Source: FEN-1219 sp035548835 (lineage in GTDB: Bacteria > Pseudomonadota > Gammaproteobacteria > Steroidobacterales > Rariloculaceae). From it: a stretch of DNA of 64,000 nucleotides. This document shows, in pieces, positions 32,436 through 41,293 of the stretch. The position numbers were made by a program, and so were the translations under genes. The stretch is taken from positions 5,757 to 69,756 of the forward strand of contig DASZSB010000094.1 in assembly GCA_035548835.1 (NCBI GenBank), in the 5' to 3' direction. Positions within the stretch are counted from its first letter, which is position 1. Each line of letters starts with the position of its first letter. Below the pieces are notes generated by a model. It was not told where the DNA came from, made no database searches, and was given only the letters and a program-made list of their open reading frames with translations.

Positions 32436-34529
32436 ATGGCGACCACTGTCGAAAAAGGGCTGCCGCGCCCGGTGTCGCTCGGCCTCTGGGCCGCGGTCGT
32501 CGTGCTCGGCACATTCGCGCTCGCCGGGGTCGCACTGAACCGCGGCGAATCCATCAATGCGCTGTGGTTCATCGTCGCGGCGATCTGCATCTACGCCCTC
32601 GGTTACCGCTTCTACAGTGCGTTCCTCGCCGCCAAGGTGTTCGCGCTCGATCCGACGCGCGCCACGCCGGCCGAGCGCTTCAGCGACGGCCGCGACTTCG
32701 TGCCGACGAACCGCTGGATCGTATTCGGCCATCACTTCGCCGCCATCGCCGGCCCGGGTCCGCTGATCGGCCCGACGCTGGCTGCACAGTTCGGCTACCT
32801 TCCCGGCACGCTCTGGATCCTGATCGGCGCGACGCTCGGCGGCTGCGTGCAGGATTTCGTGTCGCTGTTCTGTTCCATTCGCCGCGACGGCCGTTCGCTC
32901 GGCCAGATGGCGCGCGACGAGCTCGGACCCATCGGCGGCGCCGTCGCGCTGATCGGCGTGCTCGCCATCATGATCATCCTGATCGCCGTGCTCGGCCTGG
33001 TCGTGGTCAACGCAATGCGGCACAGCCCGTGGGCCACGTCGACCGTCGCGGCCACGATTCCGATCGCGATCATGATCGGCCTGTTCATGCGCCACCTGCG
33101 CCCCGGCCGCGTGCTCGAGGGCACGGCTATCGGCGTCGTCCTGCTGCTGCTCGCGGTTTTCGGCGGCGGCTGGATCGACAAGCACGAGACGCTGCGCGCA
33201 TGGTTCGACTACGACGCGCCGACGCTCGCGCTCATGGTCATCCTGTACGGCTTCGCGGCGGCGGTGCTGCCGGTGTGGCTGCTGCTCGCGCCGCGCGACT
33301 ATCTCTCGACGTTCATGAAGATCGGCACGATTGCGGCGCTCGCCGTCGCCATCGTTATTCTGAACCCCGAGGTCAAGATGCCGGCGCTGACCCAGTTCGC
33401 GGACGGCACGGGCCCGATCTTCGCCGGCAACGTGTTTCCGTTCGTGTTCATCACGATCGCATGCGGCGCGATCTCGGGCTTCCACTCCCTGATCTCGTCC
33501 GGCACCACGCCGAAGCTTCTGGCCAACGAGCGCGACGCGCGCTTCATCGGCTACGGCGCCATGGCGGTCGAGTCGTTCGTCGCCATCATGGCGATGGTGG
33601 CCGCGTGCGTGCTCGATCCCGGCGTGTACTTCGCCATCAACAGCCCGGCGGGCGTCGTGGGCGCGCAGGCGGCCGATGCCGTCGCGAAGATCGCGTCCTG
33701 GGGCTACCCCGTGACCGTGCAGCAGATGCAGGAGCTCGCGCGTGAGATGGGCGAAGCCACGCTGTTCGCTCGCACGGGCGGAGCGCCGTCGCTCGCCGTC
33801 GGCATGGCCAGCATCTTCTCGAATGCGTTCGGCAACACGCTGCTCGCGGTCTGGTACCACTTCGCCATCATGTTCGAGGCACTGTTCATCCTGACGACCG
33901 TGGATGCCGGCACGCGCGTCGCACGCTTCATGCTGCAGGACGTCCTCGGCAACGTCGTGCCGGCCATGGGCCGCACGAGCTGGTATCCGAGCGTGCTCGC
34001 GTGCAGCGGGCTCGTCGTCGCGGGCTGGGGCTACTTCCTCTACATCGGCACGATCGATCCGCTCGGCGGCATCAACAGTCTGTGGCCGCTGTTCGGCATC
34101 TCGAACCAGATGCTGGCGGCCATCGCGCTATGCGTGGCAACGACGGTGCTCGTGAAGTCCGGGCGCAGCCGGTTCGCCTGGGTCACCGTGGTGCCGCTCG
34201 TGTGGCTCGTGCTCGTGACGTCGACGGCCGCGTGGCAGAAGCTGTTCAGCCCGGATCCGGCGCTCGGCTTTCTGTCCCACGCCGAAGGTCTCGCGGCACA
34301 GCTCGCATCGGGAGCGCTGACCGGTACCGCCGCGGACCAGGCGCCGCGACTCATCTTCAACGATCGCCTCGACGCCGCGCTGACCGCGTTCTTCCTCGTC
34401 ACCGTGTGGGTGCTCGTCGTGGAGACTACGCGGGTCTGCTACGCGTCGCTGGCCGGCCGCCGCTGCCCGCCCTTGGCCGAGACACCGCACGTGCCGAGCC
34501 GGCTCGTGGAGGACTGGGTCCGTGATTGA
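32436..34529 (+). CDS. cstA: CstA-family peptide/pyruvate transporter
   Basis: Inner-membrane carrier of the carbon-starvation family, implicated in uptake of peptides and pyruvate. 697 residues with roughly 16 to 18 hydrophobic helices. Family blocks are YRFYSAFLAAKVFALD, DFVPTNRWIVFGHHFAAIAGPGPLIGP, GAISGFHSLISSGTTPK and ISNQMLAAIALCVATT. The ATG at 32436 is preceded by AAGGGGGG. It overlaps the next small gene by eight bases; CstA/BtsT proteins are commonly paired with such a YbdD/YjiX protein. No clear CRP or two-component site was recognised upstream. Confidence 0.95.
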   Translation: MATTVEKGLPRPVSLGLWAAVVVLGTFALAGVALNRGESINALWFIVAAICIYALGYRFYSAFLAAKVFALDPTRATPAERFSDGRDFVPTNRWIVFGHHFAAIAGPGPLIGPTLAAQFGYLPGTLWILIGATLGGCVQDFVSLFCSIRRDGRSLGQMARDELGPIGGAVALIGVLAIMIILIAVLGLVVVNAMRHSPWATSTVAATIPIAIMIGLFMRHLRPGRVLEGTAIGVVLLLLAVFGGGWIDKHETLRAWFDYDAPTLALMVILYGFAAAVLPVWLLLAPRDYLSTFMKIGTIAALAVAIVILNPEVKMPALTQFADGTGPIFAGNVFPFVFITIACGAISGFHSLISSGTTPKLLANERDARFIGYGAMAVESFVAIMAMVAACVLDPGVYFAINSPAGVVGAQAADAVAKIASWGYPVTVQQMQELAREMGEATLFARTGGAPSLAVGMASIFSNAFGNTLLAVWYHFAIMFEALFILTTVDAGTRVARFMLQDVLGNVVPAMGRTSWYPSVLACSGLVVAGWGYFLYIGTIDPLGGINSLWPLFGISNQMLAAIALCVATTVLVKSGRSRFAWVTVVPLVWLVLVTSTAAWQKLFSPDPALGFLSHAEGLAAQLASGALTGTAADQAPRLIFNDRLDAALTAFFLVTVWVLVVETTRVCYASLAGRRCPPLAETPHVPSRLVEDWVRD

Positions 34530-34707
34530 CGCGCTGCGCCGCCTCTGGGCCGCGATCCGCGAAGTCACGGGCGACGACGCGTACGAACGCTACCTCGCGC
34601 ACTGGCGCACCCAGCACGCGCGCGACGGCGCCGAACCGCTCGACCGCGCGGCGTTCTGCCGCGAGGAGCAGAAACGCAAGTGGGAAGGCGTGCGGCGCTG
34701 CTGCTGA
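34522..34707 (+). CDS. YbdD/YjiX family small protein, Cys-ending form
   Basis: 61-residue cytoplasmic protein of the YbdD/YjiX family that accompanies CstA-type transporters and is thought to be needed for transport. It has the family pattern DDAYERYLAHWRTQH ... FCREEQKRKWEGVRRCC. The C-terminus is CC; related KCU-star proteins end in Cys-selenocysteine. Here both are TGC codons followed by an ordinary TGA, so this is the cysteine form. GTG start eight bases before the end of cstA, giving coupled translation. Confidence 0.9.
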   Translation: MIDALRRLWAAIREVTGDDAYERYLAHWRTQHARDGAEPLDRAAFCREEQKRKWEGVRRCC

Positions 34708-34717
34708 ACGCGCCGCT

Positions 34718-35761
34718 TCAGACGGGGTCGTGGGACGCGGCGTTCGGCAATGCGAGCTGCTCGGTGCCGCCGGCAGGCGTCGCCGGCGCGCTCTCTGCGG
34801 GCGCCGCAGGCTCGGCCGGCGGCGCATCGCCCGCGGCACCCTCGACGCCGAGCGCCTTGGCCGCGTCGGCTTCGTTCTGAATCTGTTCCTCGTCCGGCAG
34901 ATGCCGGATCGCCCGCGCCGTTTCCTCGTTCAGCACCACGAGGCTGATACGGCGGTTGATCGGGTCCGTCGGGTTGGCCGCATCGAGCGGCAGCGACGAC
35001 GCGAGACCCACGACGCGCAGCACCTTGTTGTCCTTCATGCCGCCCGCCACGAGCTCGCGCCTCGACGCGTTCGCCCGGTCCGTCGACAGCTCCCAGTTGG
35101 AGTAGCCGCGCTCGCCGAGCGCGTATTGCGAGGAGTCGGTGTGGCCCGCGATCGAGATGTAGTTGTCGACGTCGTTCAGCAGGCCGCCGATCGAGTGCAT
35201 GATCTCGACGGTGTAGTCCTTCAGCGCGGCACGGCCCTGGTCGAACATGGGCCGGTTCTGCTCGTCGACCACGGTCACCTGCAAGCCTTCCGTCGTGATC
35301 TCCAGGCGAATCTGGCTCTTGAACTGCGCCATTTTCTTGTCCTGAACGATCGCATCCTCGATGCGCTTCTTGAGCCCCTTCAGCTTCTCGGCCTCCTGCT
35401 TCTTCAACTCACCGCGCGCGGCCTGAAGGTTGATCGTCTGGCGCCTGACCGGCGCATCCGCTTTTTGCACCTGGCCCGTGGTGCGCGACAGGCTCTCGCC
35501 GCCGCCTTTCAGAATGCTCGAGGAGTCGCCGGACCCCGAACCGCCGGCCATGGCGACGCGCAGCGGCGTCTGGAAATACTCGGCGATGCCCTTGCGATCG
35601 CCCTCGGCCGTGGAGCCGATGAGCCACATCAGCAGGAAGAACGCCATCATCGCGGTCACGAAGTCGGCGTATGCGATCTTCCATGCACCGCCGTGGTGGC
35701 CGCCGCCGGCCACCTTCTTGATCCGCTTGATGACCAGCGGCGGACGCGCTTCGTCGTTCAT
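34718..35761 (-). CDS. motB: Flagellar stator protein MotB
   Basis: Anchors the proton-driven stator to peptidoglycan. 347 residues. A short basic cytoplasmic segment and one membrane helix carry the essential Asp33 in YADFVTAMMAFFLLMWL, equivalent to Asp32 of Escherichia coli. A plug/linker region rich in charged residues follows. The OmpA-like domain (ISIAGHTDSSQ, GYSNWELSTDRANASRR) is near residues 220-290. The last 50 residues are an Ala/Pro-rich tail. It follows motA by seven bases, in the sigma-28-driven motAB operon. Confidence 0.97.
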   Translation of the reverse strand: MNDEARPPLVIKRIKKVAGGGHHGGAWKIAYADFVTAMMAFFLLMWLIGSTAEGDRKGIAEYFQTPLRVAMAGGSGSGDSSSILKGGGESLSRTTGQVQKADAPVRRQTINLQAARGELKKQEAEKLKGLKKRIEDAIVQDKKMAQFKSQIRLEITTEGLQVTVVDEQNRPMFDQGRAALKDYTVEIMHSIGGLLNDVDNYISIAGHTDSSQYALGERGYSNWELSTDRANASRRELVAGGMKDNKVLRVVGLASSLPLDAANPTDPINRRISLVVLNEETARAIRHLPDEEQIQNEADAAKALGVEGAAGDAPPAEPAAPAESAPATPAGGTEQLALPNAASHDPV

Positions 35762-35768
35762 CCCGAAC

Positions 35769-36638
35769 CTACTTCTTGGCGCCCTTCGCGGCGCCCTTCA
35801 CGTGCTTCTCGAGTTCGGAGAACCCCGGGCGTTCGGTCGAGTACAGCACCTTGCGGCCGAACTCCACGGCCACCGTCGGGACGGCGTCGTTGAGGCTCGC
35901 GAGCAGCGTGACCTTCACGCATTCGAGCGCCTTGCTGGCCTCGGTCGCCTTCTGCTCGAGCAGACCGGGCAGCGGACCGATGAAGCCGTACGACAGCAGA
36001 ATGCCAAGGAACGTACCGACGAGCGCGTGCGCGATCAGGACACCGAGCTCCGATGGCGGCAGACCCACGGATTCCATCGTGTGTACCACGCCCATGACCG
36101 CGGCGACGATGCCGAACGCGGGCAGACCGTCGGCGATCTTCTGGATCGCATGCGCCGGCACCTCGGCCTCGTGGTGATGCGTATCGATCTCGCGGTCCAT
36201 CAGCGCCTCGATCTCGAGCGCGTTCAGCTTGCCGCTGACCATGAGCCGCAGATAGTCGGTGATGAACTCGACCAAGTGGTGGTCCTTCAGCACCTTGGGG
36301 TATTTCTTGAACAGCGCGCTCTTCTTCGGGTCCTCGATGTCGCGCTCGATGGCGAGCAGACCTTCCTTGCGCGTCTTGTCGAGGATCTCGTACAGCAGCG
36401 CCATGAGCTCCATGTACAGCGCCTTCGTGTACTTCGATCCCTGCAGCAGCGACGGCAGCGCCTTCAGGACGGCCTTCAGCGTCTTGCCCGGGCTGCCGAT
36501 GACGAAGGCGCCGAGCGCGGCGCCGCCGATCATCAGGAGCTCCAGCGGCTGGTACATGGCACCGAGGTGGCCACCTGCGAGGCTATAGCCTCCGAAAACT
36601 GCAGCGACCACGATGACGTAGCCGACAAGGACCAGCAT
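35769..36638 (-). CDS. motA: Flagellar stator protein MotA
   Basis: Ion-channel subunit of the proton-type flagellar stator. 289 residues, with four membrane helices in two pairs separated by a large cytoplasmic loop carrying conserved charges (KEGLLAIERDIEDP). The third and fourth helices (GIVAAVMGVVHTM and AHALVGTFLGILLSYGFIGP) have the Ala- and Gly-rich pattern of the Escherichia coli MotA type rather than the Thr pattern of PomA. The ATG at 36638 is preceded by GGAGAGCAGG. A sigma-28 promoter lies 60 bases upstream. motB follows. Confidence 0.97.
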   Translation of the reverse strand: MLVLVGYVIVVAAVFGGYSLAGGHLGAMYQPLELLMIGGAALGAFVIGSPGKTLKAVLKALPSLLQGSKYTKALYMELMALLYEILDKTRKEGLLAIERDIEDPKKSALFKKYPKVLKDHHLVEFITDYLRLMVSGKLNALEIEALMDREIDTHHHEAEVPAHAIQKIADGLPAFGIVAAVMGVVHTMESVGLPPSELGVLIAHALVGTFLGILLSYGFIGPLPGLLEQKATEASKALECVKVTLLASLNDAVPTVAVEFGRKVLYSTERPGFSELEKHVKGAAKGAKK

Positions 36639-36696
36639 CCTGCTCTCCTGACAACCAAACGAACGCGAGGGAGAATCGCAGCTCCCCACGGCCCGT

Positions 36697-36723
36697 TTTT
36701 CGGCTGCGCAGCGGGATACTTGA
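36697..36723 (-). promoter_or_regulatory. Sigma-28 (FliA) type promoter of motAB
   Basis: Minus strand: TCAAGTAT (36716-36723), an 11-base spacer, GCCGAAAA (36697-36704). The sigma-28 consensus is TAAAGTTT, 11 bases, GCCGATAA, so six of eight and seven of eight bases match with exact spacing. It would start the motAB transcript about 50 bases before motA. Confidence 0.7.
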
Positions 36724-36773
36724 GGAACAAAACTGGGGACTGAATCACGCCCGCGCGTACGGGCTTCTGGTTG

Positions 36774-37910
36774 TCAGGCCGTGAAGCCCAGCTGGCGATA
36801 CAGCTCCGCTTCGAAGGCGTCGCAGACGGCAAGGCTGGCCGGCGTGCAGAACGGGCTCAACTGCATGCATACCACGGCCGCGATCCCGGCCGCCGGATCC
36901 ACCCAGAAGAACGTGTTGAAGATGCCCGCCCACGCGTAGCTGCCGGCGGCCCGGCCGCTCTGCCGCGCATGCGTCTCGATCATCACGCCGAAGCCGAACT
37001 TCTGCGTGCCGTCCATGAACGCGAAATCGGACGTCCGCTCGGGGGCGGCGGTCGTCTGCCGCACGGCCATCAGGTCACCGATCTGGTTGCTCGTGAGCGC
37101 AGCAACCGCGTCGGCGTCGAGCACCTGGCGACCGGCGGCACGCCCTCCGTTCAACAACATCCTAAGCAGCGCGAGGTAGTCCGCGACCGTGCCGAAGAGA
37201 CCTGCGCCGCCTCTCGGCGCTTCCGGCGGCTCGGGCGGCTGGGCGACGAATCCCGTCGGGGCGCGCACGTGCACGGCCGCGAGGCGCGTCGTGTCGGCCG
37301 GGGCCACGTACGCTGTGTCACGCATGCCGAGCGGCGTAAGGATCCTCTGCGCGAAGTATTCATCGAGACGCAACCCCGAGAGCGCGGGTACGAGCTGGCC
37401 CACGACGTCCGTGCTGGTGCCGTACTGGAAGCGGGAGCCGGGTTCGCAGATCAGGAACGGAGCGTTGTAGTACTCGGGCTTCGGGCCCGCGAGTACGCGC
37501 AGCTCCGGGTTCAGAAACCAGGTGCCGTAACCCGCCGTATGCGTCAGCAGATCCCGGACGGTCACGTCCCGCCGCGCGGGCTGGGTCTCGTAGCGGCGCT
37601 GCGCGAAATCGAAGCTGCGCAGAACCGGAGGCTGCCGGTACTCCGGAAGGCAACGTCCGAACGGAGCATCGACGTCGACCCGCCCCTCTGCGGCCAGCTG
37701 CAGCACGGCAATCGAGGTCACGAGCTTGGTCATCGACGCGAGGCGGAATACCGTCTCGGGACGCATCGGCTGCTGCGTTCCGGCCGCAGCAGAACCGAAA
37801 GCGCCGAGGTACACCAGGCCGCTACGGTCCGTCGCGCCGGCGACGACACCGGGAACGCCGCCATCCAGCACAGCGGCCCGCAACAGGCAGTCGAGGTCGG
37901 ACCTCTTCAC
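36774..37910 (-). CDS. Serine hydrolase, beta-lactamase (class C / esterase EstB) family
   Basis: 378 residues without an obvious signal peptide, so probably cytoplasmic. The catalytic Ser59 and Lys62 lie in SMTK and a Tyr163 in FQYGTST takes the place of the second motif. A DLLTHTAGYGTWF block and a late HAR/FWVDP region are typical of the beta-lactamase-like esterases. The lack of a leader and of a canonical YxN suggests an esterase or peptidase rather than a resistance enzyme. Substrate unknown. It lies between the two stator operons on the minus strand, with no evident functional link to them. Confidence 0.85.
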   Translation of the reverse strand: MKRSDLDCLLRAAVLDGGVPGVVAGATDRSGLVYLGAFGSAAAGTQQPMRPETVFRLASMTKLVTSIAVLQLAAEGRVDVDAPFGRCLPEYRQPPVLRSFDFAQRRYETQPARRDVTVRDLLTHTAGYGTWFLNPELRVLAGPKPEYYNAPFLICEPGSRFQYGTSTDVVGQLVPALSGLRLDEYFAQRILTPLGMRDTAYVAPADTTRLAAVHVRAPTGFVAQPPEPPEAPRGGAGLFGTVADYLALLRMLLNGGRAAGRQVLDADAVAALTSNQIGDLMAVRQTTAAPERTSDFAFMDGTQKFGFGVMIETHARQSGRAAGSYAWAGIFNTFFWVDPAAGIAAVVCMQLSPFCTPASLAVCDAFEAELYRQLGFTA

Positions 37911-37941
37911 GGCCGGGGACGGGACCTGGGACGCGTGATGT

Positions 37942-38595
37942 CTAGCGCGCCGGGCGCGCCACGACGTGATACGAGAACGACAGCTTCTCGCCGACCTGCA
38001 GGGCGCCCATCATGACGCTGAAGGGCTGCATGCCGAGATCCGCGTGGTTCAGCTCGAACTCGCCCGAGGCTTCGACGCGATCGTCGGTCACGGTGACCTT
38101 GGTCGGCACCGTCAAGTCGATGCTGCGACCGAGCAGCTCGACCTTCATCTTGAACGTCTGCGCCCCTGCGGCGCCGTACGGACCGACACCGGTCACGCGG
38201 ATCTGCGGAAATTTTTCGCCGTTCAACACGCGGTCGCTGAGCATGTTCTTGCGCGTACCGGCAATGTCGTCGGCGGTTGGCACGCTCGAGAACTGCTCCC
38301 CGAGCCCGCTGCGCAGCTTCGGATCGTCGATCACGAGATCTGCGACCGGGATCACGATCTCGAAGCGGGATTCCGCAAGATCCTGCGCGTGAACCGTGAC
38401 GCGGCCCTGGGGGCTCGGCACCGCGATGGCGTGATTGTGGCCGAGGCGCGAGAGCGCGCCCGCTTTGTATACCAGCCAGTGGATGTCGGAAGCGCCCCCG
38501 TCGATCGTGAAGACCCGATCCGCCTCCTGCGCAAGTACCCACCCGGGTCCGCAGAGGCACAGCAGGACCGCGAACCGAGTCAATGAGCGCATCAT
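37942..38595 (-). CDS. YceI family periplasmic protein
   Basis: 217 residues with a signal peptide (LTRFAVLLCLCGPGWVLAQ) and a YceI-like lipocalin barrel. YceI proteins bind long isoprenoid or amphiphilic lipids in the periplasm; the physiological role is poorly known. Recognisable features are VFTIDGGASDIHWLVYKAGALSRLGHNH near the start and the TFKMKVELLGRSIDLTVPTKVTVTDDRVEASGEF block. An LGHNH motif near residue 52 is characteristic of a YceI-like subgroup. It sits 31 bases upstream of the serine hydrolase, likely in one operon. Confidence 0.85.
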   Translation of the reverse strand: MMRSLTRFAVLLCLCGPGWVLAQEADRVFTIDGGASDIHWLVYKAGALSRLGHNHAIAVPSPQGRVTVHAQDLAESRFEIVIPVADLVIDDPKLRSGLGEQFSSVPTADDIAGTRKNMLSDRVLNGEKFPQIRVTGVGPYGAAGAQTFKMKVELLGRSIDLTVPTKVTVTDDRVEASGEFELNHADLGMQPFSVMMGALQVGEKLSFSYHVVARPAR

Positions 38596-38677
38596 GAGCG
38601 GCCTCCGTCGCCGCAGCGAGCCACGCCGGCCCGAGGCGTTACTCTAGCACGCTCGCATCGCCCCCCCGTTCGCCCAT

Positions 38678-38704
38678 TCAAGATTGCACTGCGCCGGCCG
38701 ATAA
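38678..38704 (+). promoter_or_regulatory. Sigma-28 (FliA) type promoter of pomAB
   Basis: TCAAGATT (38678-38685), an 11-base spacer, GCCGATAA (38697-38704). The -10 is a perfect match to the flagellar sigma-28 consensus and the -35 matches six of eight. It lies 64 bases before the pomA start. The same architecture precedes motAB on the other strand. Confidence 0.78.
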
Positions 38705-38767
38705 CGACTGCGTACCTGTTGCCGGAGCGGAATGAGCCGCGGACCGGCGCGGACGTGTGAGGCGCGT

Positions 38768-39532
38768 TTGGATCTAGCAACTCTCATCGGTCTGATCGGC
38801 GTATGCGTCGTCGTCGGCACCGCGATCTTCCTCGGCGGCAGGATCGGGGCGTTCGTCGACCCCGCGTCCGTGGTCCTCGTCATCGGCGGCACCCTGCTCG
38901 TGACGTTGATGAAATTCAGCTTCCGCCAGTTCGCGAACGCCACGAAGGTCGCGATCAAGGCCTTCATCTACCGCGTGCCGGAGCCCGAGGTGCTGATCGA
39001 CACGGCGGTCGATCTCGCCCACCGGGCCCGCGCCAACGGCTTGCTCGCGCTCGAAGACGCGGACGTCCCCGATGAGTTCTTCCGCAAGGCACTGAACCTC
39101 GTGGTCGACGGTCACGATCCCGACGTCGTGCGCCTGATCCTGAACAAGGATCTCGAGCTGACGCTGAAGCGCCATCGCGACGGCCAGGCGATCTTCAAGG
39201 CCATCGGGGATGCGGCACCCGCCATGGGCATGATCGGCACGCTGATCGGCCTCGTGCACATGCTGGGCTCGATGAACGATCCGAAGCAGATCGCGCCGGC
39301 GATGGCGATCGCGCTGCTGACGACGTTGTACGGCGCCGTGATCGCGAACCTGGTCGCCATCCCGATCGCCGACAAGCTCGCACTGCGCAGCGCGGACGAG
39401 AAGCTCGCGAAGTCGCTGATCATCGACGCCGTGATGAGCATCCAGGACGGCCAGCACCCGCGCGTGATGCAGGACCTGCTGCAGAACTACCTGCCGAAAT
39501 CGCAACGCGCCGACGAGCAACGGGCCGCATGA
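38768..39532 (+). CDS. pomA: PomA-type flagellar stator protein (sodium-type)
   Basis: Second MotA-family stator subunit, 254 residues, the Vibrio PomA length. Starts with TTG (DLATLIGLIG), matching the PomA N-terminus (DLATLLGLIG) and preceded by GAGG. Helix 3 has PAMGMIGTLIGLVHML and helix 4 ALLTTLYGAV. These carry the Thr residues that in PomA line the sodium path and that MotA replaces with Ala or other residues. It also contains LMKFSFRQFANATKVAIKAF and the cytoplasmic charge cluster. pomB starts one base after its stop. Ion choice is inferred from these residues. Confidence 0.93.
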   Translation: MDLATLIGLIGVCVVVGTAIFLGGRIGAFVDPASVVLVIGGTLLVTLMKFSFRQFANATKVAIKAFIYRVPEPEVLIDTAVDLAHRARANGLLALEDADVPDEFFRKALNLVVDGHDPDVVRLILNKDLELTLKRHRDGQAIFKAIGDAAPAMGMIGTLIGLVHMLGSMNDPKQIAPAMAIALLTTLYGAVIANLVAIPIADKLALRSADEKLAKSLIIDAVMSIQDGQHPRVMQDLLQNYLPKSQRADEQRAA

Positions 39533-39533
39533 C

Positions 39534-40397
39534 ATGACGACCGGCCCGGACCTGGAGCCGCCGCGCAGCGCGAGCGCGCCGCCGTGGATCGTGACGTTCG
39601 CCGATCTCATGGTGCTGCTGATGTGCTTCTTCGTCCTGATGCTGTCGTTCTCGACGATGGACCCGGCGAAGTTCAAGCTGATGTCGGGCTCGATGCAACA
39701 GGCCTTCGGCGTACAGACCGAGGTTACGGCCACGGACCCGCCGAAGGGCACGAGCCTCGACGCCAAGCAGTTCAGCCCCGCGGCGCCGGAGCCCACGAAC
39801 TCGAACGAGGTGCGTCAGCACACCGTCGACTCTGATCTGAACACGCTGGATCTCGGGCTGCAGCAACGCCTGCGCGAGCTGCAGGCGCAGGAGGAAGCCG
39901 CGAGTCGGCAGGCACAGCAGCTGCGCGCGATCTTTCGTCAGGAAATCGACGACGGCAGGCTGCTGATCCGTCAGGACGGGACGAACGTCACGATCCAGCT
40001 GCTCGAGAAGGATTCGTTCCCCTCCGGCAGCGCCGAGCTCGAGTCCGGCTCGCACGACACGCTCGCAAGGATCGGCTCGCTCGTCAGCGCCATGACGGGC
40101 GCCATCACCGTGTCCGGTCACACGGACAACGTCCCGATCCGCCCCGGCGGCGCCTATCGGTCGAACTGGGATCTGTCTGCGGCGCGCGCCGCTTCCGTGG
40201 GCCACGAACTGCTCACGGCCGGCCTCGATCCGGGCCGGCTCGTCATCAGCGGCCATGCCGACACACAGCCGCGCGCACCGAACGATACGCCGGCGAACCG
40301 CGCCCTGAACCGGCGCGTCGACATCACGTTCTCGAACGGCCGCGACCGACCGAGCCGCTGGGAAGATGCGCTACCGGCGAGTCCGCCGCAGAACTAG
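39534..40397 (+). CDS. pomB: PomB-type flagellar stator protein (sodium-type)
   Basis: MotB-family anchor of the second stator. 287 residues. The single helix TFADLMVLLMCFFVLMLSF carries the essential Asp24, at the same position as Vibrio PomB Asp24, and the PomB-type Cys in LLMCFF. The segment STMDPAKFKLMSGSMQQAFGVQ and PPKGTSL are also PomB-like. The linker is shorter than in Vibrio. The OmpA-like domain (GHTDNVPIRPGGAYRSNWDLSAARA) binds peptidoglycan. Translation is coupled to pomA; its end overlaps the convergent barrel gene by four bases. Confidence 0.93.
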   Translation: MTTGPDLEPPRSASAPPWIVTFADLMVLLMCFFVLMLSFSTMDPAKFKLMSGSMQQAFGVQTEVTATDPPKGTSLDAKQFSPAAPEPTNSNEVRQHTVDSDLNTLDLGLQQRLRELQAQEEAASRQAQQLRAIFRQEIDDGRLLIRQDGTNVTIQLLEKDSFPSGSAELESGSHDTLARIGSLVSAMTGAITVSGHTDNVPIRPGGAYRSNWDLSAARAASVGHELLTAGLDPGRLVISGHADTQPRAPNDTPANRALNRRVDITFSNGRDRPSRWEDALPASPPQN

Positions 40398-41044
40398 AAC
40401 CGGAACACGAAGCCGAGCGTCGCATACGGCAGCAGGTCGAGATCGTGCAGCGAGTCGCGCAACTGCGCCTCCTCGCGCGCGATGTCCTGCTGGAACGACG
40501 GATCGCCGAGCAGCGTCCCCGATCCCTTGAGGGCCACGTTCGGCGCGCCCTGATCCAGCACGCCGAGGTCGAACGACATGCCGAAATGACGGTGCTTGCG
40601 TGACCAGTCCCAGCCGACCCCGAGGAATGGCGCGGTCTGCTTGAAGTCGACGCGCCCCGTCAGCACACCGACCTGCGCCGGCGTATACGAGGTGTTGCCG
40701 ATCGTGATGTTGCTCGTCGGGCGGCTCTCTGCATCGAGCCGGTTGCTGTCGCGCAGAATGCCCGCGCTCAGGCGGAACGGGGATTTCAGGGGGTGCAGAT
40801 CGACGGCCACCGACAGCGAATCCCACACGAAGTCGAACTTGTAGTCGATGCCGGACTCCTGGCTGTCGAAGCCCAGCTGCGAGCCGTTGATGCCGCCGCG
40901 CACGGCCCAGCGTTCGCCGAGGTCGCGCGTGTACTCGACGCCGAGACCGAGCGCCCCGAGCTTGATGCCGACCGCGTTGTCAGCCGCCCAGGCTCCGGCC
41001 GCGGGCGTGAGACACAGACCGGCGAGTGCCACCTTCCGCAACAT
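40394..41044 (-). CDS. Predicted outer-membrane beta-barrel protein
   Basis: 216 residues with a signal peptide (LRKVALAGLCLTPAAGAWA) and alternating hydrophobic strands throughout. The C-terminus ends in ...ATLGFVFRF, with the terminal aromatic residue recognised by the BAM complex. The repeat-like strands LGVEYTRDLGERWAVRGGINGSQL, SVAVDLHPL and FRLSAGILRDSN suggest an eight-stranded barrel of the OmpW/OmpA size class. Function unknown. The start at 41044 is preferred because it gives the signal peptide; an upstream in-frame extension does not. Convergent with pomB and divergent from the lipoprotein pair. Confidence 0.75.
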   Translation of the reverse strand: MLRKVALAGLCLTPAAGAWAADNAVGIKLGALGLGVEYTRDLGERWAVRGGINGSQLGFDSQESGIDYKFDFVWDSLSVAVDLHPLKSPFRLSAGILRDSNRLDAESRPTSNITIGNTSYTPAQVGVLTGRVDFKQTAPFLGVGWDWSRKHRHFGMSFDLGVLDQGAPNVALKGSGTLLGDPSFQQDIAREEAQLRDSLHDLDLLPYATLGFVFRF

Positions 41045-41293
41045 GCAGACCTCCGCACGGAACACCTGGCTGCTCACACTACCGGCGCACCGCGCGGCCA
41101 CGGAGGGATGGCGTCACACAACCATGCGTGAACCTCCGGGCCGTGGCGAGGAACTGACGCGGAACACCCCGGTTTTCCGAGTGGCCGAGCGGCCCTGCGG
41201 GCCCGCCGCGAGGGTCTTTTGGCACGCCGGTTTCGGTGCTAACGTTGAATCACGGTGAACACCCGTCTCGCCCGCAACTCGAGTACTCCGCTC

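Noticed and set aside
34700..34712. Possible selenocysteine TGA at the end of the YbdD-like gene
   Set aside because: The family form KCU-star needs a stop directly after the UGA codon. Here the TGA is followed by ACG, CGC and further open codons, and the residues before it are two cysteines, so it is a normal stop.
36774..37910. Class C beta-lactamase conferring resistance
   Set aside because: It has SMTK but no signal peptide and no YxN/KTG triad in the usual form; an esterase or peptidase of the same fold is more likely.
41176..41199. A tRNA-like D-arm sequence (GTGGCCGAGCGG) resembling that of tRNA-Ser
   Set aside because: No acceptor stem, anticodon loop or T-arm accompanies it; the match is 12 bases and probably chance in G+C-rich DNA.
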